The translations under genes and the position numbers were made by a program. From Paenibacillus aceti (lineage in GTDB: Bacteria > Bacillota > Bacilli > Paenibacillales > Paenibacillaceae): DNA of 64,000 nt. Numbering within the stretch: position 1 is the first letter of the stretch; each line of letters starts with the position of its first letter. The notes beneath the pieces are model-generated. The model did not search any database and was not told the DNA's origin. It was given only the letters and a program-made list of their open reading frames with translations. The DNA lies in contig NZ_KZ987724.1 in the NCBI RefSeq assembly GCF_003614185.1, positions 4,123,068-4,187,067 on the forward strand, written 5' to 3'. This document shows, in pieces, positions 35,570-44,384 of the stretch.

Positions 35570-37081
35570 GTGCAGACAAAGGGCCAGAAACCGCAAATCG
35601 ACTGGTCTATCACAATTCCGAGTCTTCTCATCCTTTTAGCGATTTCCTTCTTTTTCCTTTTTGCAAATGTGTCAAGCAACTCACTATTAAGTACAATATT
35701 TGAACTAACAACTAATGTGTTTGGTGGTATATATCAAATTTATATTTTCTTAGTTCTGTTGTTGCTTGGTTATGTAAGCGTTTCGAAAATTGGGAATATT
35801 CGCTTAGGTGAGGGTCCTCCGCCACATTCTACATTAAGTTGGGGCAGCATGTTGTTCTGCTCTTGCATAGGATCAAGTATCCTCTACTGGGGGCTTATTG
35901 AATGGGGTTACTATATGATGTCTCCTCCCTTTGGATTAGAGCCTATGTCTTCGCAAGCAGCAGAAATATCTGTAGGCTATACAATGTTCCATTGGGGTCT
36001 AAGTGGGTGGGCAACTTATGCGATGGCTGCTGTTATAATCGCATTCTATTATTTCGTGAAGAAAATACCTAACCTGCGTATTAGTGTTGCCTGTGGATTC
36101 ACCAAAGAAAACGGCAAAGAAAAATTCGGAAAAATAGTAGATACTTTTGTGATTATAGGCCTTAGTGCTGGTGTTGCAGTTAGTGCTGCAATTGGTACTC
36201 CAATGATATCCCAAGGGTTATACCATTTATTTGGTATTGTACCCAGCCTAGTAGGAAATATCATTATTGCTCTCTTTTTGGCTTTTTTATTCGGGGCTAG
36301 TGCTATTTCCGGGATAAACAAAGGAGTAAAATTCCTAAGTAACTTCAATTCGATTATTGCTCTAGGTTTTATTCTATATGTCGCCCTTGCTGGCTCTACT
36401 TCTTTCATTGCGAATAATGCCGCTAATAGTCTTGGAGTCATGCTTCAGAATTTTTCCTATATGAGTTTCTACACAGATCCAATTAACAAAAGCGGTTTTC
36501 CTCAGAATTGGACGGTTTTCTATTGGGCCTGGTGGATTTCTTATGTACCAATTATGGGTTTATTCATAGCAAAGATCTCTCGCGGACGGACCATAAGGCA
36601 AGTTGCTGTAAGCACCACTATTATGGGCAGTGTAGGCTCCTGGTTATTCCAAACTGTATTAGGTGGTTATGGGATTGATAAGCAGTTGAGTGGCTCTGTA
36701 GATACTATAGGAAAATTGCAAGCTGGAGGAGATTATGAAGCCATTATAGCACTGCTAAATTCACTTCCTTTTGGAAACATTGTAATCTTCGCCTTCATTA
36801 TAATTACTTTCATCTTCTTAACTACTACTTGTGATTCTTCTGCATATATCTTGGCGTCTATCGCTACTAAAGATATTACCGACGATATGGATCCAAGTAA
36901 ATTTTGCAGATTGCTATGGAGTATTGCAATTATTGCATGGCCAATAGTCCTCCTTATAGTAGGTGGTATCGATGCAGCAAAGTTATGTTCAGTCCTAGGC
37001 TCCATTCCGATTTTATTTATCTTTTATAAAATGATACGTAATTTCCTCAAAGACGTTCGAAAATATATAGACTCTGATTGA
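35570..37081 (+). CDS. BCCT family transporter (betaine/choline/carnitine type)
   Basis: 503 residues; GTG start after GGGGTG. Twelve membrane segments with the BCCT hallmarks: YWGLIEWGYYMMSPPFG near 105, TMFHWGLSGWATYA near 140 and the aromatic-box helix FYWAWWISYVPIMGLFIA near 320. BCCT carriers import quaternary ammonium compounds or related zwitterions using sodium, protons or exchange. This one lacks the long regulatory tail of osmotic-stress members (OpuD/BetP) and sits with catabolic genes. A nutrient uptake role is more likely than osmoprotection. Confidence 0.92.
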   Translation: MQTKGQKPQIDWSITIPSLLILLAISFFFLFANVSSNSLLSTIFELTTNVFGGIYQIYIFLVLLLLGYVSVSKIGNIRLGEGPPPHSTLSWGSMLFCSCIGSSILYWGLIEWGYYMMSPPFGLEPMSSQAAEISVGYTMFHWGLSGWATYAMAAVIIAFYYFVKKIPNLRISVACGFTKENGKEKFGKIVDTFVIIGLSAGVAVSAAIGTPMISQGLYHLFGIVPSLVGNIIIALFLAFLFGASAISGINKGVKFLSNFNSIIALGFILYVALAGSTSFIANNAANSLGVMLQNFSYMSFYTDPINKSGFPQNWTVFYWAWWISYVPIMGLFIAKISRGRTIRQVAVSTTIMGSVGSWLFQTVLGGYGIDKQLSGSVDTIGKLQAGGDYEAIIALLNSLPFGNIVIFAFIIITFIFLTTTCDSSAYILASIATKDITDDMDPSKFCRLLWSIAIIAWPIVLLIVGGIDAAKLCSVLGSIPILFIFYKMIRNFLKDVRKYIDSD

Positions 37082-37107
37082 GAGACAACTATGAAAGGGT
37101 GATTTAA

Positions 37108-38472
37108 TTGGATTTTGTTCATGAAAGCGGTCGCAAAATTCCTGTACATGCCGAGGTTGATGTATTGGTGGTAGGAGGTGGTCCATCAGGTCTTGCAGCC
37201 GCTATAGCTGCAGCACGTGAAGGAGCTGATACCATGCTTATGGAGCGTTACGGATGTTTTGGCGGCGTAATAACCCATGTTGGTGTAGAAGGCTTCGCAT
37301 GGTATCGTCATGATGCCACAATTGATGGACGTGGACTCATAACAGAATTTGAAGATACATGTGCTGAAATAGCTGGAGATAATCCTGAGTGTCAGTCCAA
37401 TAGTCAGGCATTAGATGGCGAAATGTTTAAATATGTCGCTGATGTAATGCTCGAACAAGCAGGTGTTCGCCCATTGCTACATTGTATGGCAGTATCTGCA
37501 ATTGTAGAAGATGGTGAAATAAAGGGTGTTGTCGCTGAGAGTAAATCGGGTCGTTTCGCTGTTCTCGCTAAACGGGTAATCGACTGTACTGGTGATGCTG
37601 ATATTGCAGCACTCGCAGGAGCTCCATATACAAAAGCACCCAAAGAAGAGTTAATGAGTGTGACCACAATGTTTCACTGTAAGGGAGTAGACACTAAGCG
37701 ATTCAAAGAATATATTCATAATGATTTGAAACCTACCTACAAAGATTGGGGCGGCTATTGGGAGATTCAAACAGGTGGTAAAGAAGACGATTTATTTAGC
37801 CCCTATTTTGAAAAGCCATTTGTAGAAGCTGTACAAGAAAATCTTGTTCCCAATGACGAAAATGTAAGCCTGGGGGGGACGTGGAGTAGTATTACTGATG
37901 AAGGAGAAGTGACCCAGTTAAATGTTGTATTCATCGGTAATATAGATTGTACGGATGTAGTAGATTTGACTCAGGCGGAAATTACAGGGAGACGAAATGC
38001 TTTGCATTGTGTAGAAATATTGCGCAACAAGGTACCGGGGTTTGAAAAAGCAAAGCTTCGTAATTTTGGCATGACGCTTGGAACGCGGGAATCGAGAAAA
38101 ATCGAGGGGCACTATTATCTCACTGCTACCGATGTAATGGAGCAAGCCCGCTTCGAAGATAGTGTTGCTATTTTCCCGGAGTTCATTGATGGAATTGGCT
38201 ATCTTATCAAGCCCACGACTGGTCGCTACTATCATATTCCTTATGGCTGTATTCTTCCGAAGAAGATTGAGAACCTTCTGGTAGCTGGGCGATCAATAAG
38301 TGGTGATAGAGTTGCTCATGTCTCTTTCCGTAATATGGCATGTTGTGTTTCAACTGGACAAGCGGCAGGCGTTGCCGCAGCAGTATCAATAAAGGAACAA
38401 ACTCCAACCAGCAAAGTCAGCGTGAAAAAGGTCCAAGAAGCACTGGAAAAACAAAACGTTAGATATCTTTAA
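37108..38472 (+). CDS. FAD-dependent oxidoreductase (FAD_oxidored family)
   Basis: 454 residues; TTG start after AAAGGGTG. The dinucleotide motif is VLVVGGGPSGLAAAIAAARE near 25, followed by ERYGCFGGVITHVGVEGFAW. The second conserved region is the C-terminal LLVAGRSISGDRVAHVSF, then GQAAGVAAA. Proteins of this PF12831-like group occur with diverse catabolic clusters and their substrates are mostly unknown. It is last in the transporter operon. It may oxidise the imported zwitterion so that the carboligase operon can use the product (inference). Confidence 0.88.
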   Translation: MDFVHESGRKIPVHAEVDVLVVGGGPSGLAAAIAAAREGADTMLMERYGCFGGVITHVGVEGFAWYRHDATIDGRGLITEFEDTCAEIAGDNPECQSNSQALDGEMFKYVADVMLEQAGVRPLLHCMAVSAIVEDGEIKGVVAESKSGRFAVLAKRVIDCTGDADIAALAGAPYTKAPKEELMSVTTMFHCKGVDTKRFKEYIHNDLKPTYKDWGGYWEIQTGGKEDDLFSPYFEKPFVEAVQENLVPNDENVSLGGTWSSITDEGEVTQLNVVFIGNIDCTDVVDLTQAEITGRRNALHCVEILRNKVPGFEKAKLRNFGMTLGTRESRKIEGHYYLTATDVMEQARFEDSVAIFPEFIDGIGYLIKPTTGRYYHIPYGCILPKKIENLLVAGRSISGDRVAHVSFRNMACCVSTGQAAGVAAAVSIKEQTPTSKVSVKKVQEALEKQNVRYL

Positions 38473-38964
38473 CTCTTTAGCTTTATCAACCTTTTATCGC
38501 TACAGCTACAACAATAATTTGGTGAGCAAGGTACTTTATATAGTACTTGCTCACCATCATTCCTCCATCGCGCCGACAGCTCGCAGATCGTCTCTGCCTT
38601 CCGATGAGGATATGCCGTCGCGGTCGGAGATACCCGGCCCACTGCACTGCCCGCACCACCTAAGCTTTGACACCACACGGTAGAGTGCTGGTTAGGCGCA
38701 TGAGACAGAAAATCACGGATGACCCTGACGCCTCAGCGAGGCAAAGGTTTATACCCAAAAGCCCCGGAGATTTTAAACTTAGGCTCCAGATTGAGATCCC
38801 TCGCGGCAAAAAACTTGGTCGCCTCGATAAAGGGCACCGTTCGTACCATCACCTTCACCGGAGTTCCGGTTCGCAGCAATGGTCTGATCAATCCTCGCAG
38901 GTAAGCTGAACTGCCCAGCAATTGCCCGGTCGACTCGATGGTCCCTACCTGCTTGGCGGCCACC
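38473..38964. other. Intergenic stretch, hairpin plus unrecognised sequence
   Basis: 38521-38555 is an inverted repeat (GGTGAGCAAG-GTACT / AGTA-CTTGCTCACC, one mismatch) that probably ends the FAD-enzyme transcript. From about 38730 to 38990 the minus strand is open for about 85 residues (contains TGTPVKVMVRTVPFIEA), but without a start signal or a family I can name. Possibly a gene relic. Confidence 0.5.
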
Positions 38965-39297
38965 TCAATGGTTGAGGTTAAGCGGTTCGTGACCGAAGGT
39001 GCCCAGCGCTGCCAAGCCGGAAATACCTTCTCCAGATCGCACCATTTCCAGGTAATACTGTAGATCGACACCGTCCAACGTTTTCGTATAGACATACTCG
39101 ATGCCTTCCACGCCCCGGATTGTATCCACGACGTCGTTACCTTCAGGGACAATACCGATTTCACCTACAACGTCGGCCTTCAACAATGTACTTGCCGACC
39201 CAGTGTCCAGCAATACCTTGCGAAGTTCAAGTTTCTTTCCCCGATAGTAAATCCTAACCGACACGAACGGCAATCCATTCTCCACGGCTATATTCAC
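38965..39297 (-). CDS. Small retropepsin-like aspartic protease family protein
   Basis: 110 residues; GTG start. The active-site motif is VLLDTGSASTLL near residue 28, typical of single-domain retropepsin-like proteins that act as dimers. The N-terminal pattern NGLPFVSVRIYYRGKK is common in Bacillales members. The C-terminal third (after TKTLDGVDL) lacks the usual hydrophobic DYGF-ING-LG segment and ends early. A frameshift or divergence there is likely. The target is unknown. Confidence 0.62.
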   Translation of the reverse strand: MNIAVENGLPFVSVRIYYRGKKLELRKVLLDTGSASTLLKADVVGEIGIVPEGNDVVDTIRGVEGIEYVYTKTLDGVDLQYYLEMVRSGEGISGLAALGTFGHEPLNLNH

Positions 39298-39524
39298 CGT
39301 GGTCCCCTAACGCCGACATAACGCTCCCTAGCATACATTTTAGCACTTGACGCTGCGATAACTTCAAGAGGGCAACTTTCTGAAAATAAGTATCAGAAAA
39401 GGCGAAAAACAAGGAGTCTAGGTTTAAAAGCCCCTTGTTTCATTCGCTGCGCATCGGAAGCATGCACCTACGTACATATTACAAATCCGTGCCCTGCTTT
39501 ATGTATCCGCTTAAGAAAAGAGCA

Positions 39525-40361
39525 CTACACCGGTCCGAGATTTTTTAAAATCTCACGATAGCGCATAGTCGCCAGAGAACTAGGCTGGCCCTTTTTGCAG
39601 AAAAAAAGCTTGGCTAGCTTAGGAACGACACGTTCAACGACAATCTGTCCATCTACCAGTTTGGATTCCAACGCTTCTAAGGCTTCCAAGAAACGTCTAT
39701 CCTTCTTGGCACGGTCATAAAAAGATAACACATAGACCTATACAAAAAGATTGTAGCTTCGAAATGGATATTCCACCTGCATGAACAATGTTCCCATGCC
39801 ATAGTGACATGGACCGATCGGTTTTCGAATGTCCCAGTGCTCGAGCAGGAGATCTACAGCACTATCAAGGGCAGATTCATGATTGAAATCGTTGCTAAAG
39901 CGAAATGCATTCAAAATTGTGAGAGTGGGGAACGGATTGGAGTACTCAGTCTCAGGACCACGGCCAAAGCTAAATTTATTGCATCGCCAGCCTCCATCAG
40001 AATATTGGGTATCCAAAAGGTATTGGAAGGTTTTTATCATTCGGGTATCCGACGCGTACCCCAAGTGACAGAGCACCTCAGCCACATGTGCAGTATGGCA
40101 GGGATAAATCCCACCTTGCGGATATACCTTGAAACGTCCGTCATCCTGCCAAGTACTAAGGATCAGCTCTGCCGTTTCCTGAAGTATCGATTCTGTTGGC
40201 TTCATACCTAATTCCAATAGATACAATGCGCAGTCCAAAGTAGTAAAAGGTGAGCCCTTCATGAGGCGTTTATCGGGTGTAGTCCAGTAGTCTGAGCCCT
40301 GATCGTATCGGTGGGACAATATTGCTTTAACATCTGAAGCATATTGCTCTTCTATAGCCAT
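39525..40361 (-). pseudogene. Prenyltransferase/squalene-cyclase-repeat protein split by one amber codon
   Basis: The two halves, 40361-39741 and 39737-39525, are in the same frame and separated only by TAG at 39738-39740. Read through, the product is about 278 residues, a normal size for these small alpha/alpha-toroid proteins. The break reads SYNLFV-stop-VYVLSFYD. The first half shows the repeat motif DTQYSDGGWRCNKFSFGRGP near 130 and PFPTLTILNAFRF. The second half continues with a helical RREFL-like segment and a KGQPSSLATMRYREIL tail. The start is ATG 40361 (GGAG 5 nt upstream). One point mutation would explain the break; no other damage is seen. Confidence 0.83.
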
Positions 40362-40394
40362 CTTCTCTCCCCCTCGCAAAGTTCATAAGCCCAT

Positions 40395-40784
40395 TCATAT
40401 ACCGACATGCCCAATCGCTGTCACAAAGAGGAAGAGGAATACAGCCATGGATGCGTTAATGACTTCGAACAACGCGAGCGGCTTGGACATTTTAGTCGGT
40501 GATTTGGGAAAAATACCAGCTAAGTCGATCATGTACACGATAAAGTATAAAACGGCAATGATTTGCGTAATGAAAATGGCATTAGGATGTGATATCAACA
40601 AGAGATAGCACACGATAAACGACGTAATTCCAAGTAAGATAAGTAACAGATTAAATCCCCAAAACACAATCCCTTTTAATTTTGAGAAATCTCTGTTCTC
40701 TATCGGTCCTCCTGGAACCAATATCGCCAATAAGGTTACATTTAAAAACGATAGCAAACTTGCCATGATCATAATATCCTGCAT
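40395..40784 (-). CDS. Four-helix membrane protein of unknown function
   Basis: 129 residues with four predicted membrane segments (about 5-22, 38-62, 68-88, 105-125). No motif I recognise. It lies between a cyclase-like pseudogene and an AraC-type regulator, all on the minus strand and closely spaced, so the three may be one operon. The start has AGGAAGAG upstream. Confidence 0.65.
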   Translation of the reverse strand: MQDIMIMASLLSFLNVTLLAILVPGGPIENRDFSKLKGIVFWGFNLLLILLGITSFIVCYLLLISHPNAIFITQIIAVLYFIVYMIDLAGIFPKSPTKMSKPLALFEVINASMAVFLFLFVTAIGHVGI

Positions 40785-40875
40785 TGTTATCTCTTCCTCT
40801 CATCGGTTGGTGTCTCCAGATTAACCGGAAGGAAAGAGCCTGTATTGTAAAAAATCGGCATCGATGATCAGGCGT

Positions 40876-41673
40876 TCATAACTCCTGACCATGCCATACA
40901 TAACGAAGGGTTAATTCATCTGGCAGCTTCTCTAACTCTTTGACGGTTCTACCGGCAAATTTTTTCGATGTTTTGATGAGGTGAGACTGATCATAGTAAC
41001 GATACTGCATATTCTCCCTCAATCCTTCATCCTCAACATATTTTCTGAACTTCACAATATCTCCATAGGACTTTGGGGTTAGTCCGATATGTTTTTTGAA
41101 GAAACGCTCCAACGTACTTACTGAAATCCCAAAAAACTTTGCCATACTCACAATGTTCAAGTTTTCATACTCTCGTTCTACATAAGTAAGCATTTTCTCT
41201 ATACGGTCGGTATTCCTCTTATTCAACGCTATTCTATGTAACAAATAATGATTGATTGCTAAGATATGTTGCTCCACATCTTTAAATCCCATCATCTTTT
41301 GGTATAGTTCGTCCAGATCAGGATCCACATCGTAGGCCTGTACGATTCGCTCTGTCAGTTCAAGACTAGATACCTGAAACAATTGAATAAACCCTAACGG
41401 AGTTAATGTAATCCCGATTTGATACAGCTGTTGTCCATATCGAACATATTTCGCTCTTTTCATTTGACCAATTACAGCCGTATTGGGAATTACCATTTCT
41501 GGATCTTCTCCCACCAGCCGATAAGCAGACCCATAGTTGAAAATGATATTAAAATACCCCAACGGCATAATAACATCCTCTCTATGGTCATCAGCGAGAA
41601 AATCGAAGTCAACGACCCAAATATAGTCCACTAACTTGCGTAAAGTAGCTATAGGCTTAAAGGTTCGAATCAT
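40876..41673 (-). CDS. AraC family regulator with DUF6597-like N-terminus
   Basis: 265 residues. The N-terminal half (about 1-130) begins FKPIATLRKLVDYIWVVDFD and contains GYFNIIFNYGS, as in the DUF6597-type ligand domain. The C-terminal half (about 155-260) is the AraC double helix-turn-helix: LNIVSMAKFFGISVSTLERF, then KHIGLTPKSYGDIVKFRK. It precedes a small membrane protein and the broken cyclase-like gene and may control them. The final recognition helix is less typical (YDQSHLIKTSKKFAGRT) but present. Confidence 0.87.
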   Translation of the reverse strand: MIRTFKPIATLRKLVDYIWVVDFDFLADDHREDVIMPLGYFNIIFNYGSAYRLVGEDPEMVIPNTAVIGQMKRAKYVRYGQQLYQIGITLTPLGFIQLFQVSSLELTERIVQAYDVDPDLDELYQKMMGFKDVEQHILAINHYLLHRIALNKRNTDRIEKMLTYVEREYENLNIVSMAKFFGISVSTLERFFKKHIGLTPKSYGDIVKFRKYVEDEGLRENMQYRYYDQSHLIKTSKKFAGRTVKELEKLPDELTLRYVWHGQEL

Positions 41674-41823
41674 CGTTTGCCTCTCCTTTCGGTGAACGGC
41701 AAGTTTTAAGAAAAATAGGACACCCTAACGGATAGCCCCCGAAGTTAGGATGCGTTTGCCTGAATTAAGTAGTAGGACCCTGTCCAGTGGACCTTATAAG
41801 GAGAAGGTTAATTGCTTTGTATT

Positions 41824-42390
41824 TCAAAAATATGCTTTTATTGAATCATTGAGCCGTCTCTTCATTTCATTGCGCACATGCTCAGGCTCAATGCATTGGC
41901 ATTTATCTCCGAAGCTCATTAGGATTCCGTAACCATAATCATCTTCAATAAAATCAAAATATGCATGGAATTTGCCATTACCGAGGGGAATAATGTTCTC
42001 TTCTCCGCAATAATCCAACATCCGGTCGAGGATGGAGTGGTCGAACTGCAATATTATTTTTTGCATTTTTCTGGACATGGTATCTGTAAACTCTGAAAAA
42101 GCTGGGGGAATCTCACGCATGACAAAACGGTCTTCTGTTCTCTCCAGTTCAGATATGCGGGATAGCTTAAATACCCGAAATTGCTGCCGGCTCAAACAAT
42201 ACCCTTGCACGTACCAATGATTTTCTTTCAATAAAAGACGATGAGGTTCCAGGGTCCGCATAACCTTGTCTCCTTTAGCGCTTAGATACATAAAAGACAG
42301 TATGCTGCAATGTTCCAAGGCTGTTCGAATCACTTCAACTTTGGTTTGCAGATCATTGCTGCCCAGCCAAGCGGATAAGTCACCGTAACA
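41824..42390 (-). pseudogene. WYL-domain regulator lacking its N-terminal HTH
   Basis: The reading frame covers the whole WYL sensor domain and the C-terminal extension (LSFMYLSAKGDKVMRTLEPH, HWYVQGYCLSRQQFRVFKLS, and later FIEDDYGYGILMSFGDKCQ). Intact YafY/DeoR-type proteins have about 130 more N-terminal residues with a winged helix. Here the frame begins immediately after the TAG of the upstream ABC permease (CYGDLSAWLG, then VEVIRTALEHC) in the same frame as that gene. No good start or ribosome site is visible. The 5' half was lost, probably by a deletion that fused the remnant to the ABC operon. Confidence 0.8.
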
Positions 42391-43164
42391 CTAGTATTGC
42401 CCTAGCAGGCCTTTCTTCATGGCTATTCTCTCACAGCGATGAAAAACAACGAGTCCTAAAATCAGATATACTAGCGAATTCAATAGTAAAACCCCATAAT
42501 CTAATAAAGGTAACTGTGTCAATGTCAGATCCTCTATCATTACGGTTCTTACCATATTTACGCCTTGAACGAATGGGGCGAATGCCAGAAACGGAGCTGC
42601 CGTTAAAGGAACAAATACAAGCCCCATCAAAACAAACTGAAAAATCTGCAAAAACGCCTGAATTTGCTTTACGATAATAGCTAAACCAGCAATCATAAAG
42701 CTGATACCTACCATACTTACCATAGTAACTAGAATAATCGGAATCGTTGTCAGGGGGTTAAGGCTCAGCCACTGTCCGGAGGTTAGCATTGCACCAAAAA
42801 GCAAGATGACCATAATTACAGACTGTAAGCCAAATTGGGAGATGATCCTCGTGAGCATTATTTTCCACACGCCCCTGGGAGACATATAGATTTGTTCCAA
42901 CGTACCACGCGTCGCTTCTGTTATTACCGAATAACCAATAAAGTTCATCGTCATCATGGTTAGTCTCCAGAACATTACACTTACAATGGAATATTGAACA
43001 TTCATTTCAAAATTGGCGGGATCACCTACGAACATAATTCCAAAAAATGCAGCCAGAAATACAATATAAAAAGTGACCACTAACGCAATAGTGTTCGGCA
43101 GGTAGCGTTTCATCTCAATATATTCCTTACGAAAATTAGCATTGAATAAGTGGAGCCATTTCAC
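42391..43164 (-). CDS. ABC-2 type transporter permease
   Basis: 257 residues with six predicted membrane segments; GTG start after GGAGG. The ABC-2 pattern is seen in GTLEQIYMSPRGVWKIMLTR near 95, the coupling region of this family. It overlaps the ATPase gene by 29 bp, so the two are coupled. The pair forms an exporter, likely for a small peptide, lipid or antibiotic. Cargo is not readable. Confidence 0.88.
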   Translation of the reverse strand: MKWLHLFNANFRKEYIEMKRYLPNTIALVVTFYIVFLAAFFGIMFVGDPANFEMNVQYSIVSVMFWRLTMMTMNFIGYSVITEATRGTLEQIYMSPRGVWKIMLTRIISQFGLQSVIMVILLFGAMLTSGQWLSLNPLTTIPIILVTMVSMVGISFMIAGLAIIVKQIQAFLQIFQFVLMGLVFVPLTAAPFLAFAPFVQGVNMVRTVMIEDLTLTQLPLLDYGVLLLNSLVYLILGLVVFHRCERIAMKKGLLGQY

Positions 43165-44125
43165 TAGTCATCCCTCCCTTTACAATCTGAATAAACACTT
43201 GTTCAAAATCGATCGTTATACGATCAATACTCTCCACCATAGTTCCTTCCTCTTTCAGAATATCGAACAATTCGTAGATATCCTGACCCTGCTCTAAATT
43301 CACTTCCACGATGGTTTCATGAGAGCTTGCTTTATAGGTACTTAGAGGAAATCTAGTTAACAACTTATTCTCCTGCTTTACGCTTAACTTCTCACCCAAC
43401 TTAATGGAATAAGCCCTGGTCTCGAATAACTTCAATAAATTCTCTACCCTGTCGTCAATCACGACTTCCCCTTTATTAATGATAATGGCTCGGTCACACA
43501 GCTCCTGTACAACAGGCATATCATGGGAACTAATAATAATTGTGCGCTTCTCTTCCTTAACGATCGTTTTTAGAATGTTACGCAATTCATAACTAACCTC
43601 AACATCAAGACCGAGAGTTGGCTCATCCAGCAAGATGACATCCGTATTAGCTAGGAGTGCTACCGCAATGGCCAGCTTTTGTTGCATTCCCCGTGATAAC
43701 CCATTGACAAGCTCATTCTCCTTTTCTTTAAGGTTGAATTGCTCTAATAATTTCTCCGCTTGAACGGCGACTTGCTTCCGAGAGCAGCCTCGGTTACCAG
43801 CAAAATACTCCAAGTTTTCCCGAACGGTAAGACGCCAATATAAATTCCGATTCCCCTCTAATACAGCACTAATATGTTCAAGCGCCTTAAGTCTCTTCTT
43901 ACTAATATCTAAGCCATTAATATGTATAGAGCCCGCATCCGCATCTAACAAGCCACAGAGCATCTTGATCGTTGATGTTTTCCCAGCGCCATTGGGCCCT
44001 AATAAACCGAGAACCTCTCCTCGATTCACATCAAAAGATACATCACGAACGGCATGTACCTTCTCTTTCGTTTTTCTTTTCCCATACACCTTGCTAATGC
44101 CCCGTACTTCAATAATCTTCTCCAC
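43136..44125 (-). CDS. ABC transporter ATP-binding protein (DrrA/CcmA-like)
   Basis: 329 residues; GTG start. Walker A is GPNGAGKTSTI near 45. The signature is in NGLSRGMQQKLAIAVALLA, Walker B in VILLDEPTLGLD and the switch His in IIISSHDMP. A C-terminal extension of about 100 residues follows, as in DrrA-type exporters. It is the first gene of a two-gene exporter with the overlapping permease. No regulator or immunity gene is adjacent except the headless WYL remnant. Confidence 0.93.
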   Translation of the reverse strand: MEKIIEVRGISKVYGKRKTKEKVHAVRDVSFDVNRGEVLGLLGPNGAGKTSTIKMLCGLLDADAGSIHINGLDISKKRLKALEHISAVLEGNRNLYWRLTVRENLEYFAGNRGCSRKQVAVQAEKLLEQFNLKEKENELVNGLSRGMQQKLAIAVALLANTDVILLDEPTLGLDVEVSYELRNILKTIVKEEKRTIIISSHDMPVVQELCDRAIIINKGEVVIDDRVENLLKLFETRAYSIKLGEKLSVKQENKLLTRFPLSTYKASSHETIVEVNLEQGQDIYELFDILKEEGTMVESIDRITIDFEQVFIQIVKGGMTSEMAPLIQC

Positions 44126-44384
44126 TTCGCAACCATCCTCTCCCGTAGGATACTAACAGTGATTCCATTGATTTATTTAATTCTATTGCAGTATCCCGAT
44201 ATAATGAACTGGCTCTGGATGGATACTCCCTCCGTCTAAGGAATGAGATTTGTGTATTGAGGAGTAGGACTAGCAGATGCGCCATTGGAATTATTTTACC
44301 ACCTTTCTATACATTATCTGCCACATTATCCGATAATTATTGGTGTCCCCTTAGAGACATCAATTTACTTAAAGGAGCGAGATG

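Noticed and set aside
38733-39164. 143-residue minus-strand open frame overlapping the retropepsin-like gene
   Set aside because: Its first half is out of frame with a recognisable protein and the second half matches nothing I know; kept only as a possible relic.
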